DNA from: Oscillospiraceae bacterium
Lineage (GTDB): Bacteria; Bacillota; Clostridia; Oscillospirales; Oscillospiraceae
Length of the DNA: 32,289 bases
Reading direction: 5' to 3'
Assembly: GCA_031260685.1 (NCBI GenBank)
Contig: JAISLB010000070.1
Span: 1 to 32,289, forward strand
Position numbers and translations under genes: made by a program. The notes beneath the pieces are model-generated. The model did not search any database, was not told the DNA's origin, and saw only the letters and a list, made by a program, of their open reading frames with translations. This document shows, one piece after another, positions 16,369 to 23,929 of the stretch (position 1 is the first letter of the stretch; every line of letters starts with the position of its first letter).

Positions 16369-17763
16369 TCAAAAATCAAGACCGTACTTTTTGAGAATAT
16401 CTCTCGCGTAGGAGCCTCCGAGCTTTACACCCCCGCTTAAAATCTTGTAAGTACGGCTGTTATCCTCTCTGAGAACGACTGTCAGAACCGGGATATTCCG
16501 TTCGTCCCGGTCACGCTGATGCGTTATATATAGTCCGAAACTCCCGCTGCGCAGGATTTCCTCCGCAAGTAGAGCGGTTTGTTCCCGGGCTATTGCTTCG
16601 CCTGTTGTGGAGTAAGTTTCGTTCAGCAGTATGAGCGCGCCGCCGTCTTGCGCGGTAAGTATTTCGCGGACTCTGCGTTGTTCCTCGCCGAAGCGTCCGG
16701 TTCCCTCGAAGCGTTCCTCGCGCGGAAAATGCGTAAACACTGAGCTGAACGGATAGAGAGTGCAGCTCTCAGCAGCTACGGGAAAACCGCTTCTGCCGAG
16801 TACCGCCGCGATTCCGATTGACCGCAGATATGTTGTTTTACCGCCGCCGTTGGCTCCGACAAGGAAGAATACGGGGGTTTCAAGCGTAAATTCAGCATCG
16901 TTCGGGACAATCTCCGCGGCGTCCTTAGCTAAGAGCGAAATGTCCCGCAAGTCACGTGCTTTCAGCTGTTTTACGTCAGAAAGTTTCGGCAGACAGTGCG
17001 GCACTTTTCGGTATAGCGCGGCAAGCTCGGTGTATAGGTTCAGTTCGTCCGCGTATTTGACTTCCTCGCTGTTGAGAGTTTCGGAGTAAGCCGTATAGAA
17101 CTCCCGAAGCTCCGCGAAAAGCTCCGCGTTTAGTTCCGACAGCGATTCGATGACTCTTACCGGCGGCGCAATTGAGATGGTACGCTCCGAACGTAAGGAT
17201 TCCGGAAAGCCTAATCTCTCCGCGCAGTCCGCAAGCCGCTCCGCAAGGGTTTTTTGTTCGGCGTAGGGTTTTATAAACATCGTATCGGAGGAAACCGCGA
17301 ACATCGCACGTCCGGCGGATATGTAGTCCGGTACGCCGATACGAGCCGGCAGCCCTCCGCTGAAATACTCGCGGAAAGCCCGGACTAAGCCGCTCTCACC
17401 GGGTAATACGCGGGAAAGTTCGCGGAAACGTTCGCGCAGTTCGTACAACGCGGCAAAGCGGTAGTTACGTTCAGGCTCACTCCGTGCTTGCCCGAATTCT
17501 TTGTATTGGTGGCTAAACGCGAGAGCCGCTTCCGACGCAGCCTGCCATTCAGCGAGATGAGCCGAGCAATCGGCGAATACCGCCTGACGCGGCAATATGT
17601 CCGCGGCTGCACATATCGGACGCATACTGTCAATTGCGCGCTCCGACAGCAGCGTGTCAAGCTTCAAATCGCCGAACAGCTCCGGCGGAAACTCCGCGCT
17701 TCCCTGCCCCGCGCTATACAGCAATGACGGCAATTTGTTATTAGCAATTTGTTCAGTGTTCAT
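16369..17763 (-). CDS. MutS-like ATPase (second of two paralogs)
   Basis: A 464-residue protein with a helical N-terminal two-thirds and a MutS-type ATPase. Walker A is GANGGGKTT (303-311), and the Walker B region is GALILLNETYSTT (about 375-387), again with Asn for the usual Asp. The late histidine is present in YITHQRDRD. It shares layout, length and the motifs GFPVAAES/GLPVAAAF, FGRFGEE/AGRFEGE and LLNET with the protein at 5875-7254, so the two are paralogs. Like that one, it has no mismatch-recognition domain. It starts 3 bases after the rpoD stop, which places it in the rpoD operon. Function unknown; a DNA- or RNA-structure-linked ATPase is inferred from the fold. Confidence 0.85.
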   Translation of the reverse strand: MNTEQIANNKLPSLLYSAGQGSAEFPPELFGDLKLDTLLSERAIDSMRPICAAADILPRQAVFADCSAHLAEWQAASEAALAFSHQYKEFGQARSEPERNYRFAALYELRERFRELSRVLPGESGLVRAFREYFSGGLPARIGVPDYISAGRAMFAVSSDTMFIKPYAEQKTLAERLADCAERLGFPESLRSERTISIAPPVRVIESLSELNAELFAELREFYTAYSETLNSEEVKYADELNLYTELAALYRKVPHCLPKLSDVKQLKARDLRDISLLAKDAAEIVPNDAEFTLETPVFFLVGANGGGKTTYLRSIGIAAVLGRSGFPVAAESCTLYPFSSVFTHFPREERFEGTGRFGEEQRRVREILTAQDGGALILLNETYSTTGEAIAREQTALLAEEILRSGSFGLYITHQRDRDERNIPVLTVVLREDNSRTYKILSGGVKLGGSYARDILKKYGLDF

Positions 17764-17766
17764 CGT

Positions 17767-18951
17767 TTACAGCCAATAATCGCGAAGTTTTTTAGAGCTT
17801 TTCCAGTGCCGCAATTTTCGCAGTGCCTTGACCTCGATTTGGCGTATGCGTTCGCGGGTTACTTGGAACTCGTTGCCGACTTCCTCGAGAGTTCTCGCTC
17901 TGCCGTCCAGCATCCCGAACCTCATCCGCAGTACGCGCTCCTCTCTCGCAGTCAGTCCCGCAAGTAATTCGTCGAGCTGTTCACGCAAAAAGGTATACGC
18001 GGCGGCTTCCGCAGGTTCTGACGCTCCCTCGTCCGGGATAAAGTCGCCGAGGTGGCTGTCCTCCTCCTCGCCGATAGGGGTTTCGAGCGATACGGGCTCC
18101 TGAGCAATCTTCATAATCTCGCGGACGCGCTCAACCGAAATATTCATCTCCGCCGAGATGTCCTCGGGCTTCGGGTCGTGACCTAGTTCCTGTAAGAGCT
18201 GACGTGAGACGCGGATAACCTTATTGATAGTCTCAACCATATGGACCGGTATACGTATAGTCCGCGCCTGGTCCGCAATGCTGCGCGTAATAGCCTGACG
18301 AATCCACCACGTGGCATAGGTGGAAAACTTGAAGCCTTTGCTGTAATCGAACTTCTCGACGGCTTTCATAAGCCCGAGGTTTCCTTCTTGAATAAGGTCC
18401 AGGAACATCAGTCCGCGCCCGACATAGCGTTTTGCGATACTGACGACGAGGCGCAGATTAGCTTCCGCCATAGTGCGTCCGGCTTCTTTGTCGCCCTCAG
18501 CCATTTTCTGTCCCAGCTCAATCTCGTCCTCCGCGGTAAGGAGCGGAACCTTGCCGATTTCTTTCAGATACATACGGACGGGGTCGTCGAGACTAAGCGT
18601 ATCGGCAAAAGCGTCAGTGTCGATGACTTCTTCCTCCGGCACGTCCGTGAATTCGTCGATTTCAAGTTCTTCGATTTCCACGACGCCCGGCAGCAGGTCT
18701 TCATCAATCATAACGGCTATATCGTCGTCAACGCTTCGTTCAACGTTCATCTCAATACCTAGTGTTTCGAGCCTGTCGTAGATACGCTCCATTTGTTCCG
18801 GGGTCATATGGAGGTCGTCGAGAGCGTCCGCAACTTCTTTCATCGAGACTACGCCGCCGTTCTCCTTGCCTTTGGCAGCAAGTTCGGTGAATTTGCTCTC
18901 CATAAGCGACAGCGAAGCCGCTTTATCGTGGGACTTGACAGAAGTTTCCAT
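17767..18951 (-). CDS. rpoD: RNA polymerase primary sigma factor
   Basis: A 394-residue housekeeping sigma factor that directs RNA polymerase to promoters of the TTGACA/TATAAT type seen in this window. Region 1.1 is short and acidic (about 1-115). Region 1.2/2 has [28 protein letters not shown] and [21 protein letters not shown]. The -10 recognition helix is [15 protein letters not shown]. Region 3 follows, and region 4 contains [20 protein letters not shown]. Length fits Gram-positive primary sigmas, not the 600-residue proteobacterial form. The ATG at 18951 has an AAAGGA site. It lies 89 bases after dnaG, with a three-unit heptamer array in that gap. Confidence 0.96.
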   Translation of the reverse strand: METSVKSHDKAASLSLMESKFTELAAKGKENGGVVSMKEVADALDDLHMTPEQMERIYDRLETLGIEMNVERSVDDDIAVMIDEDLLPGVVEIEELEIDEFTDVPEEEVIDTDAFADTLSLDDPVRMYLKEIGKVPLLTAEDEIELGQKMAEGDKEAGRTMAEANLRLVVSIAKRYVGRGLMFLDLIQEGNLGLMKAVEKFDYSKGFKFSTYATWWIRQAITRSIADQARTIRIPVHMVETINKVIRVSRQLLQELGHDPKPEDISAEMNISVERVREIMKIAQEPVSLETPIGEEEDSHLGDFIPDEGASEPAEAAAYTFLREQLDELLAGLTAREERVLRMRFGMLDGRARTLEEVGNEFQVTRERIRQIEVKALRKLRHWKSSKKLRDYWL

Positions 18952-18981
18952 AACTTTTCCTTTCCAAGTGCATATGTATTT

Positions 18982-19003
18982 CAGTGGTCAGTGGTCAGTG
19001 GTC
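18982..19003. repeat. heptamer array A, three CAGTGGT units between dnaG and rpoD
   Basis: Three exact CAGTGGT units plus one base. The array lies in the 89-bp gap between dnaG and rpoD, in the mRNA upstream of the rpoD ribosome site. Its reverse complement is a stretch of array B upstream of dnaG (for example 20891-20912), so dnaG is bracketed by a 22-bp inverted repeat. Confidence 0.9.
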
Positions 19004-19040
19004 GGAGCTGCGAGGTTTTTGCCGCGCCGGAAACGCGGGG

Positions 19041-20699
19041 TTAATCGTCGAACTTACGCATTGCCATAATCGCGCTGAAATCTCCGGACTTGCCGGCTTT
19101 ATCCAGCTGTAAAGTTTTCAGGTAATCCCGCAGTAATTCTCGCGAAGCCGACAAGTTCTCCGGTTTACTGATTATTTCGCAGTAAAGCGACATAGCTTCA
19201 CCGTCTAAAATTGTTTGCAAGGCTCGCGTATCGCTTGCTTCGCGCAGCGCTTCGAAAATCCTCCGCAAGCGGTCATCGCTGAACTCAAGAGCGGACAATT
19301 CGGCTGAAAACTCCGAGTTATTCAGCAATTCGGGGCTTTGTGAGCAGATACGTATTATTCCCGCTTCCGACGGACTATATGCCCTGTTAGAATATACCGG
19401 GAGTTCCTGCTCCGTTTTGCGTTTCTCCGTCCGCGCAAAGGTTTTGCGGGCTTTCGCGATATCGCCGAGTAAGCCGTCGAGGGCAATTCCGCAGTATTCG
19501 GCAGCGCTTGCGGCGTAGATTTCTCGTTCTACATTGCCCGGTACGGACGCTAAGAGCTGTACGGCGTCCTTTACGAAGCTTAGCTTTTGCTCGTTCTGCG
19601 TAATATCGTACTTTCCGCGAAGCTGCTCCAAGCGGAACTCCGTACCGCCTGAACGTTTTTCGAGTAAACGCTCGAACGCTCTCGCACCGTTGTTCGATAT
19701 GAGTTCGTCAACGTCTTTTGCGCCCTCAAGCGTAACTACCCTGACCGACAGCGCAGAGTTACGGAGCAAATCAAGAGCGCGTCCGGTGGCTTTTTTCCCG
19801 GCTTCGTCATTATCATAGCAAATTACAAGCTCCTTTGTATATTGAGATAATAGGTAGCACTGTTCGCTTGTCAGCGCGGTTCCCATAGAAGCTATGGCAT
19901 TGTCAAAACCCGCCTGGTGTAAAGTTATAACATCTATATTACCTTCACAGAGGATAAGGTTTTGCCTTTTGGTATTTTTAGCGAGGTTGATACCGTAAAG
20001 CGCGCGCCTTTTCGAGTAAATATTGGGGATTTCGGGCGAATTGAGGTACTTCGGCTGTCCGTCGCCCATTATGCGTCCTCCGAAGCCTATTACGTCGCCT
20101 TTGCGGTCTATAACGGGGAATATCAAGCGGCTGAAAAACTTATCGCGTCCGTTGGTCCGCAAACCTCCCGCGTCGAGTTCAGCTTCGCTATAGCCTAAGC
20201 CGCGCATTGCGTCCCGCAGCCTGAAGCCGCCCTCCGCGAAACCCAGTCCGAAGCGTACCGCCGTGGACCACTCAATGCGCCGTTTTGCAAGGTAGCTTTT
20301 TCCGGTTTCGGAGAGTTTAAGCTCACTGTGGTAGAAGCGTGCGGCGTCTTTCAGCAGCGCGAGGATTCGTTTGCGGTGAAGTCCCGCCTCCCTGTCTTCG
20401 TCATCGCCGTACGGTACCGCAAGTCCCAAGCGTTTCGCAAGGTATTCTATAGTATCTACGAAACCGAGATTCTCGATTTTTTGAATGAATTGTACTACTC
20501 CCCCGCCCTCTCCGCAGCCGAAACAGTGATACAGCTGCTTATCGGTGGAGATATGGAACGACGGCGAACGCTCCGAATGGAACGGGCACAAGCCGGTGGC
20601 TTCGTTGCCGCGTGTTTTGAGCGAAACATAGGTTGCGGCGACTTCGGCGAGGTCACTGCGGGCGATAACATCATCTATAAATTCTCTCGGAATAGCCAT
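19041..20699 (-). CDS. dnaG: DNA primase
   Basis: Makes RNA primers at replication forks. The N-terminal zinc ribbon uses C38, H41, C59 and C62 (CPFH and CFGC). The RNA-polymerase domain has YLAKRRIEWSTAVRFGLG, FGGRIM and KYLNSPEIPNIYSK, and the TOPRIM fold has LILCEGNIDVI and CYDNDEAGKKA. The C-terminal part (about 430-552) should be the helicase-binding domain. Length of 552 is slightly below the usual 580-600. The start MAIPREFID is typical, but the 20 bases before it (…TTCACTGAAACA) contain no Shine-Dalgarno sequence and belong to a heptamer array. The order dgt-dnaG-rpoD is the conserved Firmicutes macromolecular synthesis cluster. Confidence 0.96.
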   Translation of the reverse strand: MAIPREFIDDVIARSDLAEVAATYVSLKTRGNEATGLCPFHSERSPSFHISTDKQLYHCFGCGEGGGVVQFIQKIENLGFVDTIEYLAKRLGLAVPYGDDEDREAGLHRKRILALLKDAARFYHSELKLSETGKSYLAKRRIEWSTAVRFGLGFAEGGFRLRDAMRGLGYSEAELDAGGLRTNGRDKFFSRLIFPVIDRKGDVIGFGGRIMGDGQPKYLNSPEIPNIYSKRRALYGINLAKNTKRQNLILCEGNIDVITLHQAGFDNAIASMGTALTSEQCYLLSQYTKELVICYDNDEAGKKATGRALDLLRNSALSVRVVTLEGAKDVDELISNNGARAFERLLEKRSGGTEFRLEQLRGKYDITQNEQKLSFVKDAVQLLASVPGNVEREIYAASAAEYCGIALDGLLGDIAKARKTFARTEKRKTEQELPVYSNRAYSPSEAGIIRICSQSPELLNNSEFSAELSALEFSDDRLRRIFEALREASDTRALQTILDGEAMSLYCEIISKPENLSASRELLRDYLKTLQLDKAGKSGDFSAIMAMRKFDD

Positions 20700-20702
20700 T
20701 GT

Positions 20703-20963
20703 TTCAGTGAACAGTTAACAGTGAATAGTGAACAGTCTGCCGCACACGGCGCGGGGGCGCTGACTGTCAAATTCACGCTGACTGTTTCCCTCCTCCCTCT
20801 GACAGATAGCAGATAGCAGATATCAGTTATCAGATAACTGAATAACAAATAGCCAACACTGACCACTGACCACTGACCACTGAGACCACTGACCACTGAC
20901 CACTGACCACTGACCACTGACCACTGTTCACTGTTCACTGTTCACTGTTATCTGTTCACTGAA
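20703..20963. repeat. 261-bp element with 34-bp inverted ends in the dgt-dnaG gap (heptamer array B)
   Basis: The left end (20703-20736) holds CAGTGAA, CAGTTAA, CAGTGAA, TAGTGAA, CAGT. The right end (20930-20963) is its reverse complement at 32 of 34 positions. Between them are a short GCCG-CACA-CGGC stem (20739-20750), a CGCTGACTGT pair 18 bases apart (20758 and 20776), about five CAGATAG-type units (20803-20837), and CACTGAC units. The main run at 20857-20963 has 15 units: CACTGAC x3, CACTGAGAC, CACTGAC x5, CACTGTT x4, ATCTGTT, CACTGAA. The right end contains the dgt stop codon. No protein gene is apparent; the 87-residue ORF here is translated repeat. Confidence 0.85.
20824..20840. repeat. 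perfect 17-bp palindrome inside array B
   Basis: CAGTTATC, one central A, then GATAACTG. It is formed by two consecutive heptamer units (CAGTTAT, CAGATAA) plus the next base. It could be a protein-binding dyad or simply a by-product of the repeat sequence. Confidence 0.75.
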
Positions 20964-21861
20964 CAAGCGCCCAGCTTTTCGGGATAAACAGTTCCTCAAA
21001 AGTTCTTACGGCGAATCTGTCAGTCATTCCCGCGATGAAATCTGTCGCTTCGCGCTCGTCTAAGCCGTCCGCGGTGTAATATTCGTAGAGCTTTGTCAGT
21101 ATTCCCGCAACTTTTGATTCCTCGCTCTTGGCGATAGGATTCATATACACCTCGGAAAAGAGAAACTCGCGGAAGCTGCTGACAACAAAAAACATCTCCG
21201 GACTGAATTTAAGCTCCGAACCGCCGAGACTGTTTTTTACCAGGTCTGTTACAATACTGTTGATTCTCTCGCTGTAACTCTCGCCGATTACGAGTTCAAA
21301 CTCCGGCGGTAAGCCTTTGATAATCCCAGCTCTCAGCGCATCATCGGTATCGTGACAGATGTACGCAATTCTGTCGGCTGCGTGAACGGTTTTTCCCTCG
21401 GGGGTTTGAGGAGTACCGCCGTCGTTGTGGTTTAGTATACCGTCCCTGACAGCCTGCGTGAGGTTTAAGCCGTCGCCGTCTTTCTCGAGAATGTCAACAA
21501 CGCGCAGGCTTTGTTCGTTATGACGGAAGCCCCCGGGAGCTACGGAGTTGAGAACTTTTTCACCGGCGTGACCGAAAGGCGTGTGACCCAGGTCGTGCCC
21601 CCAAGCTATAGCCTCCGTAAGGTCTTCGTCATAGCCGAGCGCCCGCGCAATGGTGCGGCTAATCCGCACCACCTCCATTGTATGCGTAAGCCTTGTGCGA
21701 TAGTGGTCGCCCTCGGGGTCGAGAAACACCTGAGTTTTGTGAGCAAGCCTCCGGAACGCTTTACAATGTATTATCCGGTCAATATCGCGCTGATACTCGC
21801 CGCGGAGTTCGCTTGAGATTTCGGGACGCCGCCGCGACTTCGCTTCAAAATGTCCCGTCAT
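20956..21861 (-). CDS. dgt: HD-domain dNTP triphosphohydrolase (dGTPase-like)
   Basis: A 301-residue metal-dependent phosphohydrolase of the dGTPase family, which cleaves dNTPs to nucleosides and triphosphate. Its HD ligands are H60 (RLTHTMEV), H89-D90 (WGHDLGHTPFGHAGE) and a later Asp in HAADRIAYICHD. The block EYQRDIDRIIHCKAFRRLAHKTQVF is the family hallmark. The N-terminus is short compared with many homologs, and the start overlaps the preceding 96-residue gene as ATGA. The C-terminus (ALVQ, TGA) runs into a heptamer array: the stop codon is part of a CAGTGA-type unit. First recognised enzyme of the dgt-dnaG-rpoD cluster. Confidence 0.93.
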   Translation of the reverse strand: MTGHFEAKSRRRPEISSELRGEYQRDIDRIIHCKAFRRLAHKTQVFLDPEGDHYRTRLTHTMEVVRISRTIARALGYDEDLTEAIAWGHDLGHTPFGHAGEKVLNSVAPGGFRHNEQSLRVVDILEKDGDGLNLTQAVRDGILNHNDGGTPQTPEGKTVHAADRIAYICHDTDDALRAGIIKGLPPEFELVIGESYSERINSIVTDLVKNSLGGSELKFSPEMFFVVSSFREFLFSEVYMNPIAKSEESKVAGILTKLYEYYTADGLDEREATDFIAGMTDRFAVRTFEELFIPKSWALVQ

Positions 21862-22148
21862 AAGGCAAATTTTCCGGCGGATTTGCGAGCGGTTTCAGCT
21901 GTTCGGTAGGGTACTTGAACCACATAGCCGGGTTTGAGCGAATTATAGTCCTCACCGGCAACAAGATTGCCGTCTTCATCGAAAGATGCTCCGCGCTGAC
22001 CTCCGCGCTCACGTATTGCGGCGGCGTCGATGACTTTCTCACGGTATTTGAAACCGTTCCGCCGGAGTGTATATGTCAGTTTACTGAATTTGTCGCCGTC
22101 CATACCGCTGTACAAGGTAATCCAGCGGTTCCTGAATAGATTTAGCAT
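21858..22148 (-). CDS. small protein of unknown function, coupled to dgt
   Basis: A 96-residue protein (MLNLFRNRWITLYSGMDGDKFSKL). The ORF track starts at a GTG (22157), but GGGGAGG lies 8 bases before the ATG at 22148, so that start is preferred. The stop overlaps the dgt start (ATGA), good evidence that the gene is real and co-translated. The sequence suggests a small alpha/beta domain: an N-terminal strand and helix (ITLYSGMDGDKFSKLTYTLRRNGFKYRE), a charged loop, then a strand YVVQVPY. The pattern is faintly like DUF2007-type domains; I do not assign it. It is first in the minus-strand operon and divergent from the ABC genes. Confidence 0.7.
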   Translation of the reverse strand: MLNLFRNRWITLYSGMDGDKFSKLTYTLRRNGFKYREKVIDAAAIRERGGQRGASFDEDGNLVAGEDYNSLKPGYVVQVPYRTAETARKSAGKFAL

Positions 22149-22235
22149 AGTCCGCACCTCCCCTGTTTAACTCTACGTAATATGTATACGCGGGAAAGCG
22201 CAAAAACCCTCTTTTTCAGACGAAAAATTTTCTGC

Positions 22236-22264
22236 TTGAAACTTTGCGGCGGATATGCTATAAT
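22236..22264 (+). promoter_or_regulatory. sigma-A promoter of the ABC ATPase operon
   Basis: TTGAAA (22236-22241), a 17-base spacer and TATAAT (22259-22264), with TGC directly before the -10 box (extended -10). Predicted start near 22271, leaving a 25-base leader that contains GGGGAG. The promoter lies inside the ORF-track version of the gene, which rules out the 22182 start. Confidence 0.85.
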
Positions 22265-22295
22265 TGTTCTTGGGAATAATGGGGAGCGGAGACTA

Positions 22296-22964
22296 ATGAT
22301 TAGATGCAGCAATGTAACACGTACCTTTACCTCGGGCGGGACGGAAGTCCGCGCTTTGAGGGATGTCAGTTTTGACGTTTCCGACGGGACGCTTACAGTC
22401 CTCAAAGGACGCAGCGGTTCCGGTAAAACCACGCTGATTAACCTAATGGGCGCGCTCGACGAACCTACTTCGGGCAGTATTTGGTATGACGCGGTGGATA
22501 TTACAAAGCTTCGGGACACTGGGCGCGACAAGCTCCGGCGCGAGACAATCGGCTTTATGTTTCAGTCGGTAGCGCTTGTGTCGCTTATGTCAGCATATGA
22601 AAACGTAGAGTTCGGACTGCGTGTAGCGGGTTATCCGCGGTCAGAGCGGAAAGAGCGCGTTATTGATTGCCTGCGGCTTGTGGGTTTAGCGCCGCGAATG
22701 AAGCATATGCCGCAGGAACTTTCGGGCGGAGAACAGCAGCGCGTTGCAATAGCCCGCGCTATAGCTCACAGACCGCGTGTTATTTTCGCCGATGAACCTA
22801 CCGCGGAGCTTGACAGTAAGACTGCTCTCGCGGTTGCCGGAATCTTCCGCGAACTCGTTGACAAGGAACATATGACAATTGTTATGAGTACCCACGATAT
22901 GAGCCTGCTTGACATAGCCGACCAAGTTATAGAACTCGAAAACGGCATACGGCAATTCGCTTGA
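22296..22964 (+). CDS. ABC transporter ATP-binding protein (MacB/LolD type), first of pair
   Basis: A 222-residue ATPase of the MacB/LolD/FtsE group. Walker A is GRSGSGKTT (38-46), the Q-loop lies in GFMFQS, the signature is LSGGEQQRVAIARA (142-155), Walker B is VIFADEP (162-168) and the switch is STHD. The D-loop region reads EPTAELDS rather than the common EPTGNLDS. The track ORF starts at 22182, upstream of the promoter; the ATG at 22296 with GGGGAG is the real start. The stop TGA abuts a heptamer array, after which a second ATPase begins. No permease gene is adjacent. Confidence 0.92.
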   Translation: MIRCSNVTRTFTSGGTEVRALRDVSFDVSDGTLTVLKGRSGSGKTTLINLMGALDEPTSGSIWYDAVDITKLRDTGRDKLRRETIGFMFQSVALVSLMSAYENVEFGLRVAGYPRSERKERVIDCLRLVGLAPRMKHMPQELSGGEQQRVAIARAIAHRPRVIFADEPTAELDSKTALAVAGIFRELVDKEHMTIVMSTHDMSLLDIADQVIELENGIRQFA

Positions 22965-23012
22965 CAAATAACAGTTATCAAATATCAAATATCAAATATC
23001 AAATATCAAATT
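22964..23012. repeat. heptamer array C, seven units between the two ABC genes
   Basis: ACAAATA, ACAGTTA, TCAAATA x4, TCAAATT with strict 7-bp spacing. The first unit begins on the A of the TGA stop of the upstream ABC gene. The array ends one base before the GGGGG ribosome site of the next gene, so it fills nearly the whole intergenic gap. Confidence 0.92.
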
Positions 23013-23025
23013 CGGGGGCTTGGAC

Positions 23026-23907
23026 GTGGAAAGCGAACAGGGCATTATAGTCTGCGAAGGCTTAGTCAAAATCTACAAAACGAAAGACCTTGAAGTGCTT
23101 GCGCTGCAGGGGCTTGACTTAATCATAAAACCGGGTGAGCTAACCGCGATAATCGGCAACTCCGGCTCGGGCAAGTCCACGCTGCTCAATATGCTCGGCG
23201 GGCTCGATACGCCCTCCGCCGGTAAACTCTTTGTGGACGGACGGGATCTATTCAAGCTGACGGGCGCGGAACTCGCAAGTTACAAGCGCTCCACGGTGGG
23301 TTTTATATGGCAGAATAACGCGCGGAACCTCGTGCCTTATCTGAACGCGCTTGACAATATCTGTCTGCCGACGCGCTTTTCCGGTAGTAAACAGTCGGAG
23401 CGGGAACGCAAGAATTGGGCGTCCGAACTTCTCGAAATGGTCGGGCTGTCATCAAAAGCAAATAAGCGGCTCGGTGAGCTTTCAGGCGGAGAACAACAGC
23501 GCGTCGCGCTTGCGATTGCCCTCTCAAATAAGCCGAAAATCCTCTTAGCAGACGAGCCGACCGGTTCGGTAGATGCCGCGAACTGCGTCAATATTATGAA
23601 CATCTTCCGCAAATTTAACGAGGAACTCGGAGTAACGGTTGTAATCGTAACTCACGATAGGACGCTTACAAAGCTGGTCAATAGAGTCGTTTCAATCCGT
23701 GACGGTAAAGTCTCGTCGGAGTTTTTAGCCCGGGAAGAGTCAATTGGAGCGGCTGTACTCTCACACGATGAATTCGCGGTACTCGACAGAGCCGGGCGCG
23801 TACAAATCCCCGAGGACTACCTCAAAAAGCTGAAACTCACGGGAAATACCGTGCGATTAGCCTTAGATGATGATAGAGTGCTGATAAGCGCTCCCGAATC
23901 CGCGTAA
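23026..23907 (+). CDS. ABC transporter ATP-binding protein with AbrB-like C-terminal tail
   Basis: A 293-residue MacB/LolD-type ATPase. Walker A is GNSGSGKST, the signature LSGGEQQRVALAIA, Walker B ILLADEP, followed by TGSVDA and the switch VTHD. About 45 extra residues follow the usual end; FAVLDRAGRVQIPEDYLKKL and VRLALDDDRVLIS match the swapped-hairpin AbrB/MraZ pattern (GRVxIPxxLRxxLxL). I chose the GTG at 23026, 7 bases after GGGGG; the track's TTG at 23020 is only one base from it. It follows the first ATPase across a heptamer array and precedes the phosphoglycerate mutase gene. Two ATPases with no permease suggest that the membrane partner is elsewhere. Confidence 0.9.
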   Translation: MESEQGIIVCEGLVKIYKTKDLEVLALQGLDLIIKPGELTAIIGNSGSGKSTLLNMLGGLDTPSAGKLFVDGRDLFKLTGAELASYKRSTVGFIWQNNARNLVPYLNALDNICLPTRFSGSKQSERERKNWASELLEMVGLSSKANKRLGELSGGEQQRVALAIALSNKPKILLADEPTGSVDAANCVNIMNIFRKFNEELGVTVVIVTHDRTLTKLVNRVVSIRDGKVSSEFLAREESIGAAVLSHDEFAVLDRAGRVQIPEDYLKKLKLTGNTVRLALDDDRVLISAPESA

Positions 23908-23929
23908 ATATTGGAAAGGACGCTTCACA

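Noticed and set aside
20675-20938. 87-residue ORF ([16 protein letters not shown]…)
   Set aside because: It is the translation of the CACTGAC-type repeat in a frame lacking stops, with no ribosome site and no domain.
20857-20963. CRISPR array
   Set aside because: The units are 7 bp with no spacers and no cas genes are present.
22182-22295. Upstream start for the first ABC ATPase
   Set aside because: A promoter at 22236-22264 lies inside this stretch and the added residues match no ABC domain.
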